Source: Streptomyces nymphaeiformis
GTDB taxonomy: Bacteria; Actinomycetota; Actinomycetes; Streptomycetales; Streptomycetaceae
Direction of reading: 5' to 3'
Assembly (NCBI RefSeq): GCF_014203895.1
Contig: NZ_JACHJY010000009.1
Coordinates: 124,001-188,000, forward strand
DNA: 64,000 nucleotides
Shown here: positions 51,979 through 61,002 of the stretch, in pieces
Numbering within the stretch: the stretch's first letter is position 1
Layout: each line of letters opens with the position of its first letter
The notes under the pieces: model-generated
Databases searched by the model: none
What the model was told of the DNA's origin: nothing
Seen by the model: the letters and a program-made list of their open reading frames with translations, nothing else
Program-made: the position numbers and the translations under genes

Positions 51979-52749
51979 TCAGATCCGACGGTAGCGGGTG
52001 AAGAGGAAGCCGTCCTGCTCCAGCAGAGAAGCCACCTGGAAGCGTGTCGGGACGGCCACCGCGGGGCCTCCGGCGATGCGCTGGGCGTCACCCGCCGTCA
52101 TCGTCGGCGAGATCGTCAGGCACAGCTCGTCGAGGACGCCCGCCGCCACGAACTGACCGAGCAGCCGGGGCCCGCCCTCGGTCAGCTGGCGGCGCAGCCC
52201 GCGCGCCGCGAGCACCGCGACCGCGCGGGCGGGGTCCACCCCGGCACCGTCGCCCGCGATCAGCACCTCGGCGCCCGCCTCCCGGGCGACCGCGACCCGC
52301 TCGGCGGGCGCGGCGGCCCCCGTGAGGATCAGGGTCGGCACCAGCGGCTCGGTGAAGAGCGGCAGCGAGAAGTCGAGGTTCAGGGAGGCGCTGACGACGG
52401 CGAGCACGGGCGCCGGACCCTGGCCGGCGGCGGCGCGGCGGTCCGCGAAGGCCTCGCGGGCGCGGGCCGGGCGGTAGCCCTCCAGACGTACCGTCTCCGC
52501 ACCCACCACGACCACGTCGGCGAGCCCGCGCAGGATGCCGAAGATCCGCATGTCGGTCTCGGAGGAGAGCGGCTGGGAGCGCCCCTCGTGCTGACCGGCG
52601 CCGTCGAGCGAGGAGACCATGTTGGCCCGCAGCCACGGAGCATCCCCTTCCGGATACGCGTAGGCGTCGGCGAGGGCGTCGAGCGACCACTCCCGGTCGG
52701 AGGCGGCGCTGAAGGCTGTCATGTCCGTCACAGGGAAGAGCTGGCGCAT
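51979..52749 (-). CDS. pyrimidine reductase family protein (RibD C-terminal fold)
   Basis: ATG at 52749, without a clear ribosome-binding site; ATG 52722 is an alternative. 256 residues: R-A-N-M-V-S-S-L-D-G-A near 42, I-F-G-I-L-R-G-L-A-D-V-V-V-V-G-A-E-T-V-R near 68-88 and T-E-G-G-P-R-L-L-G-Q-F near 190. The NADPH-dependent family includes riboflavin pathway reductases and DHFR-like enzymes. Lacking a deaminase domain and away from rib genes, its substrate is uncertain. Confidence 0.85.
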   Translation of the reverse strand: MRQLFPVTDMTAFSAASDREWSLDALADAYAYPEGDAPWLRANMVSSLDGAGQHEGRSQPLSSETDMRIFGILRGLADVVVVGAETVRLEGYRPARAREAFADRRAAAGQGPAPVLAVVSASLNLDFSLPLFTEPLVPTLILTGAAAPAERVAVAREAGAEVLIAGDGAGVDPARAVAVLAARGLRRQLTEGGPRLLGQFVAAGVLDELCLTISPTMTAGDAQRIAGGPAVAVPTRFQVASLLEQDGFLFTRYRRI

Positions 52750-52785
52750 GATCGAAGTCTGACACGGCGCTTACAGTGGGGAACT

Positions 52786-53871
52786 GTGTCGACCCGTGCC
52801 CTCACCGAAGCGGCTTCCCAGGAAGCGGCCCCGCTCTCGCTCTGCTCCCGAGAGCCCCACGTCCCCGCCGACCGCCTCGTCGCGGAGATGGTGCCGCCGC
52901 CGCGCTTCGACTCCGTCCGCTTCGACACGTACCTCCCCGACCCGAACCAGCCGAGCCAGACGGACGCCGTCAAGACGCTGAGCACCTTCGCCGAGGGCCT
53001 CGGCGGGGCGCACGCCACCGGCGCCGGGAAGCGCCGCTGGTTCGCGAAGAAGCCCGCCGCCCCCAGCGGCCCGCGCGGGGTCTACCTGGACGGCGGGTAC
53101 GGCGTCGGCAAGACCCACCTGCTCGCCTCGCTGTGGCACGCGACCCCCGCGGAGCCCGCACTGAAGGCGTTCGGCACGTTCGTCGAGCTGACCAACCTGG
53201 TCGGCGCGCTCGGCTTCCAGCAGACGGTGCAGACCCTGAGCGGACACCGCCTCCTCTGCATCGACGAGTTCGAGCTCGACGACCCGGGCGACACCGTCCT
53301 CGTCTCCAGCCTCCTCGGCAAGCTCGTCGAGTCGGGCGTCGCCCTCGCCGCCACCTCGAACACGCTGCCGGGCAAGCTCGGCGAGGGCCGCTTCGCCGCC
53401 GCCGACTTCCTCCGCGAGATCCAGGGCCTCTCCGCCCACTTCCGGCCGCTGCGGATCGACGGCGAGGACTACCGCCACCGCGGTCTGCCCGAGGCCCCGT
53501 CCCCGTACTCCGACCAGGTCGTCACCCAGACCGCGTACGCGACGCCCGGCGCCTCCCTCGACGACTTCCCGCACCTGCTCGAACACCTGGCCAGGGTTCA
53601 CCCGAGCCGGTACGGCGCCCTCACCGACGACCTCAGCGCCGTCTGCCTCACCGACGTCCAGCCGGTCCCGGACCAGTCCACGGCACTGCGGCTCGTCGTC
53701 CTCGCCGACCGGCTCTACGACCGCGAGATACCCGTGCTCGCCTCCGGTCTCCCCTTCGACAAGCTCTTCAGCGACGAGATGCTGAACGGCGGCTACCGCA
53801 AGAAGTACTTCCGGGCGATCTCCCGGCTCACCGCGCTCGCCCGCGACGCGAAGGGGCTCGTGGCGCAGTAG
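52786..53871 (+). CDS. zapE: ZapE/AFG1-like ATPase
   Basis: GTG at 52786. 361 residues. Walker A G-G-Y-G-V-G-K-T-H-L near 103 and Walker B L-L-C-I-D-E-F-E-L-D-D near 155, followed by A-A-T-S-N-T-L-P. AFG1/ZapE ATPases interact with FtsZ in E. coli and with membrane protein turnover elsewhere; the role in Streptomyces is not established. Divergent from the reductase gene by 36 bases. Confidence 0.85.
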   Translation: MSTRALTEAASQEAAPLSLCSREPHVPADRLVAEMVPPPRFDSVRFDTYLPDPNQPSQTDAVKTLSTFAEGLGGAHATGAGKRRWFAKKPAAPSGPRGVYLDGGYGVGKTHLLASLWHATPAEPALKAFGTFVELTNLVGALGFQQTVQTLSGHRLLCIDEFELDDPGDTVLVSSLLGKLVESGVALAATSNTLPGKLGEGRFAAADFLREIQGLSAHFRPLRIDGEDYRHRGLPEAPSPYSDQVVTQTAYATPGASLDDFPHLLEHLARVHPSRYGALTDDLSAVCLTDVQPVPDQSTALRLVVLADRLYDREIPVLASGLPFDKLFSDEMLNGGYRKKYFRAISRLTALARDAKGLVAQ

Positions 53872-53904
53872 CTTGGGGGCCGTACCCGATCGAAAGGGAT
53901 TCAC

Positions 53905-54330
53905 ATGGCCACCGTGCGTCACGCCCACACCATCTGGCAGGGCGACCTCCTCAAGGGCTCCGGCGTCGTCACCCTCGACTCCTCCGGTCTCGGCTCGTAC
54001 GACGTCTCCTGGCCGGCCCGGTCGGAGGAGCCCAACGGGAAGACGAGCCCCGAGGAGCTCATCGCCGCGGCGCACTCCTCCTGCTTCTCGATGGCCTTCT
54101 CGAACGGCCTGGCGAAGGCGGGCCACGCGCCCGAGCGCCTGGAGACGAAGGCCGACGTCACCTTCCAGCCGGGCGAGGGCATCACCGGCATCCACCTGAC
54201 CGTGCGCGGCACGGTCTCGGGCCTGGACGCGGACGAGTTCCAGGCGCTGGCCGAGGACGCCAAGAAGAACTGCCCGGTCAGCCAGGCGCTCACGGGCACG
54301 ACGATCACGCTCACCGCCGAACTGGCCTGA
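53905..54330 (+). CDS. OsmC-family peroxiredoxin
   Basis: ATG at 53905 after GAAAGGG. 141 residues. The two OsmC Cys motifs are present: A-A-A-H-S-S-C-F-S-M-A near 59 and K-N-C-P-V-S-Q-A-L near 122. It reduces organic hydroperoxides. Probably co-transcribed with zapE (33 bases apart). Confidence 0.9.
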   Translation: MATVRHAHTIWQGDLLKGSGVVTLDSSGLGSYDVSWPARSEEPNGKTSPEELIAAAHSSCFSMAFSNGLAKAGHAPERLETKADVTFQPGEGITGIHLTVRGTVSGLDADEFQALAEDAKKNCPVSQALTGTTITLTAELA

Positions 54331-54444
54331 CACCAGGTCAGAACGGGCGCCACACGAGGCAGTTGTGGCCCGCATGGTTCACGCGCCACGAGGGTGCGTG
54401 ATACACACATGCGGGTCACACGTCACATCACACACACCTGTCCT

Positions 54445-54470
54445 CCCCCTAGGCCCTGCGGCCTGGGGGG
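54445..54470 (+). terminator. hairpin in the phoX leader
   Basis: CCCCCTAGGCC pairs with GGCCTGGGGGG (one G-T or mismatch pair) around CTGC, 30 bases before the phoX start. It may end osmC transcripts or attenuate phoX. The TCACAC-rich stretch just upstream (54415-54437) could hold PHO-box-like direct repeats, but the match is loose. Confidence 0.5.
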
Positions 54471-54499
54471 ACCCCCAAACAGGAAAAGTGGGTTGCCTC

Positions 54500-55861
54500 A
54501 TGTCCGCAACGCGACGTCAGATCCTCTCCCGCACCGGCGCGTCCGTCGCCGGCATCGCCTTCACGGGCGCTCTCTCCGAACTCTTCGCCGGCAGCGCGAG
54601 CGCCGCGCCCCGCACGGCCGGCTACGGCCCCCTCGTACCCGACCCGGACGGTCTCCTCGACCTCCCGGCCGGCTTCCGCTACCGGGTCCTCTCCCGGCAG
54701 GGCGACCCGCTCCGCTCCGGCGAGGGCCTCGTCCCCGGCAACCACGACGGCATGGGCGCCTTCGCCGGCCGCCGCGGCCGGGTGCACCTCGTCCGCAACC
54801 ACGAGAACCGGGTCACCGGCAAGATCGCCGTCCCCACCGTCCCCGGGCTCACGTACGACCCGGCCGGCAAGGGCGGCTGTACGGTCCTCGAACTCGACGG
54901 CCGGAACAACGTCCTCGGCGAACGGGTCGCCATCGCCGGCACGGCCGTCAACTGCGCCGGCGGGCCCACGCCCTGGAACACCTGGCTGACCTGCGAGGAG
55001 ACCGAGGACCGGGCCGGCACCAACGGCTACACCAAGGACCACGGCTTCATCTTCGAGGTCGACGGCGCCGACCCGCACCGCACGGGAGCCGTCCCGCTCA
55101 CCGCGATGGGCCGCTTCCAGCACGAGGCGATCGCCGTCGACCCTTCGAACGGCATCGTCTACGAGACGGAGGACGCCTTCGAACGGCCCTTCGGCCTCTT
55201 CTACCGCTTCCTCCCGGAGAGGCCGCTGGGCGGCACGGGCTCGCTGCGCGCGGGCGGCACCCTGGAGGCCATGCGGGTGCCCGGCGTACCCGACCTGTCC
55301 GTGGTCCAGGAGACCGGCACCCGCTTCGAGGGCATCGAATGGGTCCCCGTACCGGACCCCCTGGCGACCGCGACCCCGATCCGGCACCAGGACTTCGGCC
55401 CCCGGGGCATCACCCACGCCCAGAAGCTGGAGGGCTGCTACTGGGGCGGGCGGGCCGTCTACTTCGTGTCCTCCTTCGCCCGGGCGAAGGACGGCTCGGC
55501 GGCGACGCACTTCGGCCAGGTGTGGAAGTACGAACCGCACAGGCGCAGGCTGACCCTGGTGGTGGTCTTCGGCCCGGACACCGACGTCCAGCTCCCCGGC
55601 GAGTCCCCCGACAACATCTGCCTCGCGCCGACCGGAGGCCTGATGGTCTGCGAGGACGGCGACGGGGCGCAGCACGTCTTCGGGCTGAGCGCGGACGGCG
55701 AGGTGTACGCGGTCGCGCGGGGAGCCCAGAACATCGGCACCCCGGAGGCCCCGGAGTGGGGCGAGTTCGCGGGCGTCACCTTCTCGCCGGACGGCTCGAC
55801 GATGTACGTCAACTGCTACACGCCCGGCACGACGTTCGCGGTGACGGGCCCGTGGTGCTGA
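54500..55861 (+). CDS. PhoX-family alkaline phosphatase (DUF839), Tat-exported
   Basis: ATG at 54500. 453 residues. Twin-arginine signal T-R-R-Q-I-L-S-R-T-G followed by a hydrophobic stretch and A-S-A-A cleavage region. PhoX-type motifs: V-P-G-N-H-D-G-M-G-A-F, V-R-N-H-E-N-R, T-C-E-E-T-E, Y-E-T-E-D-A-F-E-R-P-F-G and E-S-P-D-N-I-C. Calcium/iron-dependent phosphatase that frees phosphate from esters outside the cell. It is followed by a polyphosphate kinase gene, forming a phosphate-metabolism pair. Confidence 0.9.
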   Translation: MSATRRQILSRTGASVAGIAFTGALSELFAGSASAAPRTAGYGPLVPDPDGLLDLPAGFRYRVLSRQGDPLRSGEGLVPGNHDGMGAFAGRRGRVHLVRNHENRVTGKIAVPTVPGLTYDPAGKGGCTVLELDGRNNVLGERVAIAGTAVNCAGGPTPWNTWLTCEETEDRAGTNGYTKDHGFIFEVDGADPHRTGAVPLTAMGRFQHEAIAVDPSNGIVYETEDAFERPFGLFYRFLPERPLGGTGSLRAGGTLEAMRVPGVPDLSVVQETGTRFEGIEWVPVPDPLATATPIRHQDFGPRGITHAQKLEGCYWGGRAVYFVSSFARAKDGSAATHFGQVWKYEPHRRRLTLVVVFGPDTDVQLPGESPDNICLAPTGGLMVCEDGDGAQHVFGLSADGEVYAVARGAQNIGTPEAPEWGEFAGVTFSPDGSTMYVNCYTPGTTFAVTGPWC

Positions 55862-55933
55862 GCTAGCGGGCGCGCGGGATCCGTCGCAGGATCGATCGGG
55901 AGAGGTCGAACGGCGCGACGGAAGGGACGGCGG

Positions 55934-56809
55934 ATGGCGAAGAAGAGCGGGAAGAAGCGGAAGGCTCCGGAACCCGTCCTGCGCGACGTCCTGCGCGTCC
56001 CCGAGGGCGAGCGGATCGACCTCGCCGGGTACGACGCGAGGGCGATCCCGGCCGGCCCCGCCGACAAGGCGGCGGGGCTCGCCGCCACCGCCGCCCTGGG
56101 GCCGCGCCTCGCCGCGCTCCAGGAGCGCCTGTACGCGGCCAGCACCGCCGGTGACCGCCGGCGGCTGCTCCTCGTGCTCCAGGGCATGGACACCAGCGGC
56201 AAGGGCGGCACGGTCAAGCACGTCATCGGCCTCTTCAACCCGTCCGGCTGCCGCATCCACGCCTTCAAGGCGCCGACACAGGAGGAGCGGAACCATCCCT
56301 TCCTGTGGCGGATCATGCGGGCGCTCCCCCAGCCGGGCGAGATCGGCATCTTCGACCGCTCGCACTACGAGGACGTCCTCGTCGCCCGGGTCCGGGAACT
56401 GGTCCCCCGGCGTCTCCTCGGCCGCCGCTACGGCCAGATCAACCGCTTCGAGAAGACGCTCGCCGACGACGGGGTGACCGTGGTCAAGGTCTTCCTCCAC
56501 CTCTCCTACGAGGAACAGCGCGCCCGTCTCCTCGAACGCCTGGACAACCCCGACAAGCACTGGAAGTTCAACCCGGGCGACATCGAGGAGCGGGCCCTGT
56601 GGCCGGCGTACCAGCACGCCTACGAACTGGCCCTCGAACGCTGCTCGACGGACGAGGCGCCGTGGTACCTGGTCCCGGCGGACCGCAAGTGGTACCGCAA
56701 CTGGGCGATCAGCAAGCTGCTCCTCGAACACCTGGAGGCGCTGGATCCGAAGTACCCGCCGGGTGACTTCGACGTGGAGGCGTGCCGGGCGCGGCTGCTC
56801 GCCTCGTAG
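55934..56809 (+). CDS. ppk2: polyphosphate kinase 2 family protein
   Basis: ATG at 55934 after GAAGGGAC. 291 residues. Walker A G-M-D-T-S-G-K-G-G-T near 84 and Walker B-like I-F-D-R-S-H-Y-E-D-V near 137, plus N-P-D-K-H-W-K-F-N near 203, all diagnostic of PPK2. It transfers phosphate between polyphosphate and nucleotides, often making NTP/NDP from polyP. Adjacent to phoX. Confidence 0.95.
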   Translation: MAKKSGKKRKAPEPVLRDVLRVPEGERIDLAGYDARAIPAGPADKAAGLAATAALGPRLAALQERLYAASTAGDRRRLLLVLQGMDTSGKGGTVKHVIGLFNPSGCRIHAFKAPTQEERNHPFLWRIMRALPQPGEIGIFDRSHYEDVLVARVRELVPRRLLGRRYGQINRFEKTLADDGVTVVKVFLHLSYEEQRARLLERLDNPDKHWKFNPGDIEERALWPAYQHAYELALERCSTDEAPWYLVPADRKWYRNWAISKLLLEHLEALDPKYPPGDFDVEACRARLLAS

Positions 56810-56874
56810 GCCGATCCGGCGGGTGAACGCCGAGTCGTCATCTGATCATCACTTTGATCGGATAACTTCCGATC

Positions 56875-57759
56875 GTGAACACTTCTGTACGAAGAATGGC
56901 GGCGCTCGGTCTGCTGGGGGCCGCCCTCGCCGGCTGCGGCACCGGCGCGGCCGACGCGCCCGCGCCCAAGCCGAAGGCGAAGGCGGCCGTCGTCGCGAGT
57001 CCCTCTCCCAAGGCGAGCGCGGCCGCCCCCGGCGCGAAGCCCGCGCGCGTCCCCGCCGCCCCGCCCACCATGGCGCCCGGCCCGAACGGCCTCACCCCCG
57101 TCTACACGCACCGCGCGAAGAGCGCCGAGAAGGTCGTCGCGCTCACCTTCGACGCCGACATGACGGCCGATCAGGGCCCCCGGGCCGCGCGCGGCGAGCA
57201 CTTCGACAACCCCGAGCTCATCGCGACCCTGCGCCGGCTCAAGGTGGACGCGACCGTGTTCATGACCGGCCGCTGGGCGGAGGAGTACCCCGACCAGGCC
57301 AAGTCCATCGGCGGCGACCCGCGCTTCGAGATCGCCAACCACTCCTACAGCCACTACGCCTTCGCGACCCCCTGCTACGGCCTGCCGACCGTCGCCGGGC
57401 CCGACCAGGCGTCCGACGTGCAGCGCGCCTTCGACGCCTTCCGGGACGCCGGGGCCGTCAACGTCGTCCCGTACTTCCGCTTCCCCGGCGGCTGCTACGA
57501 CGACGCCGCCCTGCGCGCCCTCGCGCCCGCCGGGGTCACCGCCGTCCAGTGGGACGTCGTCAGCGGCGACGCCTTCGCCAAGGACCCCGACGCCGTCGCC
57601 GACCAGGTCCTCGACGGCGTGAAGCCCGGCTCGCTCGTCGTCATGCACTGCACCCGCAGCGCCGCCCCCGTGACCGAGCGGGCGATCCGCCGGATCGTCC
57701 CCGAGCTCCGGGCCCGCGGCTACCGCTTCGTGAAGGTCTCGGAGCTCATGCGCCGCTGA
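56875..57759 (+). CDS. polysaccharide deacetylase lipoprotein (NodB domain)
   Basis: GTG at 56875. 294 residues: lipoprotein signal with L-A-G-C near 18-21, a Pro/Ala/Lys linker, then the NodB fold: L-T-F-D-A-D-M near 90, N-H-S-Y-S-H-Y near 157 and F-R-F-P-G-G-C-Y-D near 202, which supply the metal Asp/His residues. It probably removes acetyl groups from cell-wall glycans outside the membrane. No ribosome-binding site precedes the GTG, and a GATCGGA-N5-TCCGATC repeat (56856-56874) abuts it, so a leaderless, repressed start is possible. Confidence 0.85.
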   Translation: MNTSVRRMAALGLLGAALAGCGTGAADAPAPKPKAKAAVVASPSPKASAAAPGAKPARVPAAPPTMAPGPNGLTPVYTHRAKSAEKVVALTFDADMTADQGPRAARGEHFDNPELIATLRRLKVDATVFMTGRWAEEYPDQAKSIGGDPRFEIANHSYSHYAFATPCYGLPTVAGPDQASDVQRAFDAFRDAGAVNVVPYFRFPGGCYDDAALRALAPAGVTAVQWDVVSGDAFAKDPDAVADQVLDGVKPGSLVVMHCTRSAAPVTERAIRRIVPELRARGYRFVKVSELMRR

Positions 57760-57772
57760 CCCGGCACGCGCC

Positions 57773-58423
57773 TCACTCCAGGCGCGCCGTGGCCCGGCAC
57801 GCGAGCGCCGCCGTCGCCGCCGCGAGGAGCAGCGCTCCGCCGCAGGCGAGCCACGGCGGGTCGGCGGTCGCCGTGCGGGCCCCGGTGACCAGGGCGGTCA
57901 TGGCGTACTTCGCCGGGGAACCCGTCGTCACGAGCGCGAGGAGGGAGCCCAGGACGAGCGCGGTGAGCGACCAGCCGGGGGCCTTCAGGAACGGGCGGGA
58001 GCTCAGCGCGCCGACGACCGCCCCCGTCAACGCGCAGGCCGGCGCCGCGAGCAGCCCGGCGGAGGCGGCGGCGAGCCCGCCGACCCCGCGCCGGTCGCCG
58101 ATCGCCGTCACCGCGAGGACCGCGACCGTACCGACGAGGACCGGCCACGCGGCCCCGGTGACCAGCGCCGCGAGATGCGCACGGCCCCGGCCGGCGGCCG
58201 CCGCGACCACGCTCCGGGCGGCGGGCGGCTCCTGCGTGAGGCAGATCCGCACCGACCAGGCGGCCACCGGGAGCAGCGCGGCCGCGCTGAACCCGAGTGC
58301 GCCGAGCACCGGTTCGCCCGCCTGGACGCCGACGCCGATGAAGGCCGCGTACAGCAGCAGCGGCGCCAGCCAGCGCTGGGAGCGGAGCAGCAGACCCGAC
58401 TGGTAGCGCAGCAGCGCCGTCAT
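57773..58423 (-). CDS. ABC transporter membrane protein
   Basis: ATG at 58423 overlaps the ATPase stop by 4 bases. 216 residues, about six hydrophobic helices (P-L-L-L-Y-A-A-F-I-G-V-G-V, A-L-V-T-G-A-A-W-P-V-L-V-G-T). Paired with the upstream ATPase. Substrate unknown. Confidence 0.75.
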   Translation of the reverse strand: MTALLRYQSGLLLRSQRWLAPLLLYAAFIGVGVQAGEPVLGALGFSAAALLPVAAWSVRICLTQEPPAARSVVAAAAGRGRAHLAALVTGAAWPVLVGTVAVLAVTAIGDRRGVGGLAAASAGLLAAPACALTGAVVGALSSRPFLKAPGWSLTALVLGSLLALVTTGSPAKYAMTALVTGARTATADPPWLACGGALLLAAATAALACRATARLE

Positions 58424-59454
58424 ACCCGTACGCCTTCGGTACCGAGGTGGTGGATGTGCCAGGACGCGGCGAGCAGCGTGCCGAGGAGGGCGTCGGAGTG
58501 GGCCGCGTCCACGGTGAGGACGGTGGTGCCGCCGTCGCCGACCGCGACCGCCGGACCGCCGGGCAGCCGCCCGGGGAGCGACGGTCCCCCGGAGACGACG
58601 ATACGGACGCGGGCCCCGGGGGCGCCGGGAGCGGCCCCCGGCAGACGCACGTCGGACCCGGGCCCGGTCCTGCCCCTCAAGAGACCGGCCTCCCGCGCCC
58701 CGGGCCCGGGCCGGGCTTCCCGAAGCCCCACGCCCGCCGCCACGGACTCGGGCCCGCCCGCCGGAACACCGGCCGCCGCCTCCGGACGACCGGCCGCCGC
58801 CGACCCGAGCCCCGGCCCGGGGCCGCGCCCAGGCGCCTCAGGCTCCGTCTCCCGCACCCCGCCCGCCTCCACCCCGTACACCACCGCCGACTCCCCCTCC
58901 AGGCGGCGCGGGTCGTGGTCGACGAAGACGACCGTCGCGCCCGTCGCGAGGCGTTCGCGGACGGCGGTGTCCAGTTCGGCGCGGGCGCCGGCGTCGAGGC
59001 CCGTCCAGGCCTCGTCGAGGACGAGGAGGGCCGGGTCGGCGAGGAGCGCCTGGGCGACGGCGACCTTCTGGCTGGTGCCCTTGGAGAGCTCCGCGAGCCC
59101 GGTCCCGGCGTGCCCGGCGGCCCCGAAGCGCTCCAGCCACTCCCCCGCGCGGGCCCGGGCAGCCGCCCGGCCGAGGCCCTGGACGCGTCCGAGGTGGACC
59201 AGGTAGTCGAGGGCCGTGAAGGGGAGGGCGACCGGGAAGCGCTCGGGAACGTACGCCGTGCGGGCGGGGCGGCCGGTGACGCGGCCCTCGGTGGGCGCGT
59301 CGATGCCGGCGAGGAGCCGGAGGAGCGTGGACTTGCCGGTGCCGTTGGTGCCGACGACCCGGACGAGGGCGGCGGACGGGAGGTCGAGCGAGACCCCCCG
59401 CAACACCCACGGCCCGCGCAGGCCGTGCCGCCGCCCGACGTGCTCCAGCCTCAA
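58420..59454 (-). CDS. ABC transporter ATPase with long linker
   Basis: TTG at 59454 overlaps the stop of the AIM24 gene (TTGA); no better start was seen. 344 residues: Walker A V-G-T-N-G-T-G-K-S-T near 36, signature L-S-K-G-T-S-Q near 121, Walker B L-L-V-L-D-E-A-W-T-G-L-D near 142, switch V-D-H-D near 174. After about residue 195 comes a Gly/Pro/Ala-rich linker and a small C-terminal beta region. Couples ATP hydrolysis to the adjacent membrane protein. Confidence 0.8.
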   Translation of the reverse strand: MRLEHVGRRHGLRGPWVLRGVSLDLPSAALVRVVGTNGTGKSTLLRLLAGIDAPTEGRVTGRPARTAYVPERFPVALPFTALDYLVHLGRVQGLGRAAARARAGEWLERFGAAGHAGTGLAELSKGTSQKVAVAQALLADPALLVLDEAWTGLDAGARAELDTAVRERLATGATVVFVDHDPRRLEGESAVVYGVEAGGVRETEPEAPGRGPGPGLGSAAAGRPEAAAGVPAGGPESVAAGVGLREARPGPGAREAGLLRGRTGPGSDVRLPGAAPGAPGARVRIVVSGGPSLPGRLPGGPAVAVGDGGTTVLTVDAAHSDALLGTLLAASWHIHHLGTEGVRV

Positions 59455-60128
59455 TGCGCGGCGTTCTTCTGCGGGGTGAGCTCGCTCGGCCGGACGACGA
59501 CGAAGCCCTGGCCCTCCAGCTTGAGCTGCACCGCCTCGCCCGAGCCGCCGCGGATCATCGAGCCGAGGGACTGCGAGCGGTGCAGGGAGGTGTGGAGCTG
59601 CTCGCTCCAGCCGACGACGGCGTCGGTGTCGACGTACACCGGGGCCTGCGGGGTGACGGGGATGACGATCGGGTTGCCCTCGCACATCAGGGCGATCTTG
59701 CCGTAGCCGGAGAAGACGGAGTTGAAGAGGCCGCCGCCGGTCATGCCGGCGCCCTTCACGGTCCTGATGTCGTAGTGGAGGGTGGAGTCGAAGCAGAGCA
59801 CGTTGCGGCCGTTGACGGTGAAGGCCTCGCCCTGCTCGATCTCGACGATGAAGCAGTTCTGCGCCTCGTGCGCGAACCAGGCCTCGCCCTGGCCGCGTAC
59901 GGCCATCAGCGCCAGGCCCTCGCCGGTGACGGCGCGCTTGAGCATGCCGCCGATCCCCTGGCCCTTGCGCTCGAACTGGAGGTCGCCGCGGAAAGCGATC
60001 ATCGAACCCTGGCGGGCGTGCATCTCCCCGTTCACGGTGTACTTGACCGACTTGGCGTTCTGGAGGGTCATCCCCGGAAACGTCGCCGCCTCGGCGAGGT
60101 GCTCGCCTGCAAAAAGATCACTCTTCAT
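59451..60128 (-). CDS. AIM24-family protein
   Basis: ATG at 60128 is preferred to ATG 60137 because CAGGA lies 9 bases upstream. 225 residues, TRAP-like beta fold: V-K-Y-T-V-N-G-E-M-H-A-R-Q-G-S-M-I-A, G-Q-G-E-A-W-F-A and L-K-L-E-G-Q-G-F-V-V-V-R-P. AIM24-type proteins are conserved in Streptomyces, often as several paralogues; function unknown. It overlaps the ABC ATPase gene. Confidence 0.85.
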   Translation of the reverse strand: MKSDLFAGEHLAEAATFPGMTLQNAKSVKYTVNGEMHARQGSMIAFRGDLQFERKGQGIGGMLKRAVTGEGLALMAVRGQGEAWFAHEAQNCFIVEIEQGEAFTVNGRNVLCFDSTLHYDIRTVKGAGMTGGGLFNSVFSGYGKIALMCEGNPIVIPVTPQAPVYVDTDAVVGWSEQLHTSLHRSQSLGSMIRGGSGEAVQLKLEGQGFVVVRPSELTPQKNAAH

Positions 60129-60199
60129 GAGGGGCATCCTGTCCCGGAAGCGATGATTCCCACAAGAATCAGGCCTCGCCGCGATGGCAGACTTGCCGG

Positions 60200-60910
60200 G
60201 TGAGCAGCAACGAGACCGATCTCCGCGATGAGAAGCCCCAGTTCGTCCTCCCCCTGGTCGTCAGGATCGAGCGCGACGCGCCCCCGAGCCGTACCGACGC
60301 CCTGGAGACCGCGGCGCGGGCCGTCCTGGAGATCCTGACCGACGACCGCTCCCTCGGCGACGGCGAGTGGGCGCAGGCCGTCACCGACTGGCAGGACGCC
60401 CGGATCCGCAAGGTGGTGCGCCGGGCGCGCGGCGCGGAGTGGCGCCGCGCGGGCACGCTGCCGGGGATCACGGTCGACGGCACGGAGGCGGAGGTACGGG
60501 TCTTTCCGCCGGTCCCGCTCGACGGCTGGCCCAAGGACCTCGCCAAGCTCCAGGTCTCGGGCACCGACCTCGACGACCCGGCCGAGCCCGGTCCCGTACC
60601 GGAGGGGGCGGCGGTCCTCTGGCTCAACCCGGAGCTCGACATGTCGGCCGGCAAGGCGATGGCCCAGGCCGGACACGGGGCTCAACTCCTGTGGTGGGCG
60701 ATGCCGGAGGCCGACCGGAAGGCCTGGCACGAGGCGGGCTTCCCGCTCGCGGTCCGGACGGCGGCGGCCGAGGACTGGCCGCGCCTGACGACGAGCGGCC
60801 TCCCCGTCGTCCGCGACGCGGGCTTCACGGAGATCGCCCCCGGCTCGTGCACGGTGGTGTCCGAGGGCAGCGACCGTTTCGCGTCGCACCTGCGCTTCCC
60901 TCGGGCCTGA
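60200..60910 (+). CDS. peptidyl-tRNA hydrolase 2-like domain protein
   Basis: GTG at 60200. 236 residues; the C-terminal half has D-M-S-A-G-K-A-M-A-Q-A-G-H-G-A-Q near 150 (Pth2-type D-x-x-x-G-K-x-x-x-Q-x-x-H) and an ending beta region. The N-terminal 100 residues are extra. Pth2 frees peptidyl-tRNA in archaea and eukaryotes; the bacterial versions' role is not clear. Confidence 0.8.
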   Translation: MSSNETDLRDEKPQFVLPLVVRIERDAPPSRTDALETAARAVLEILTDDRSLGDGEWAQAVTDWQDARIRKVVRRARGAEWRRAGTLPGITVDGTEAEVRVFPPVPLDGWPKDLAKLQVSGTDLDDPAEPGPVPEGAAVLWLNPELDMSAGKAMAQAGHGAQLLWWAMPEADRKAWHEAGFPLAVRTAAAEDWPRLTTSGLPVVRDAGFTEIAPGSCTVVSEGSDRFASHLRFPRA

Positions 60911-61002
60911 CGTCCGACCGCGCGCCTGACGTCCGACCGCGCGGCCGGTTGTCGGACGCGTGCCGTAGCGTGCGCCGGGTCCTGCACCTCAAGGAGATCC
61001 GC

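Noticed and set aside
54400..54440. PHO box upstream of phoX
   Set aside because: TCACAC-like repeats are present but do not match the 11-base PHO-box units well enough to call; only mentioned in the hairpin entry.
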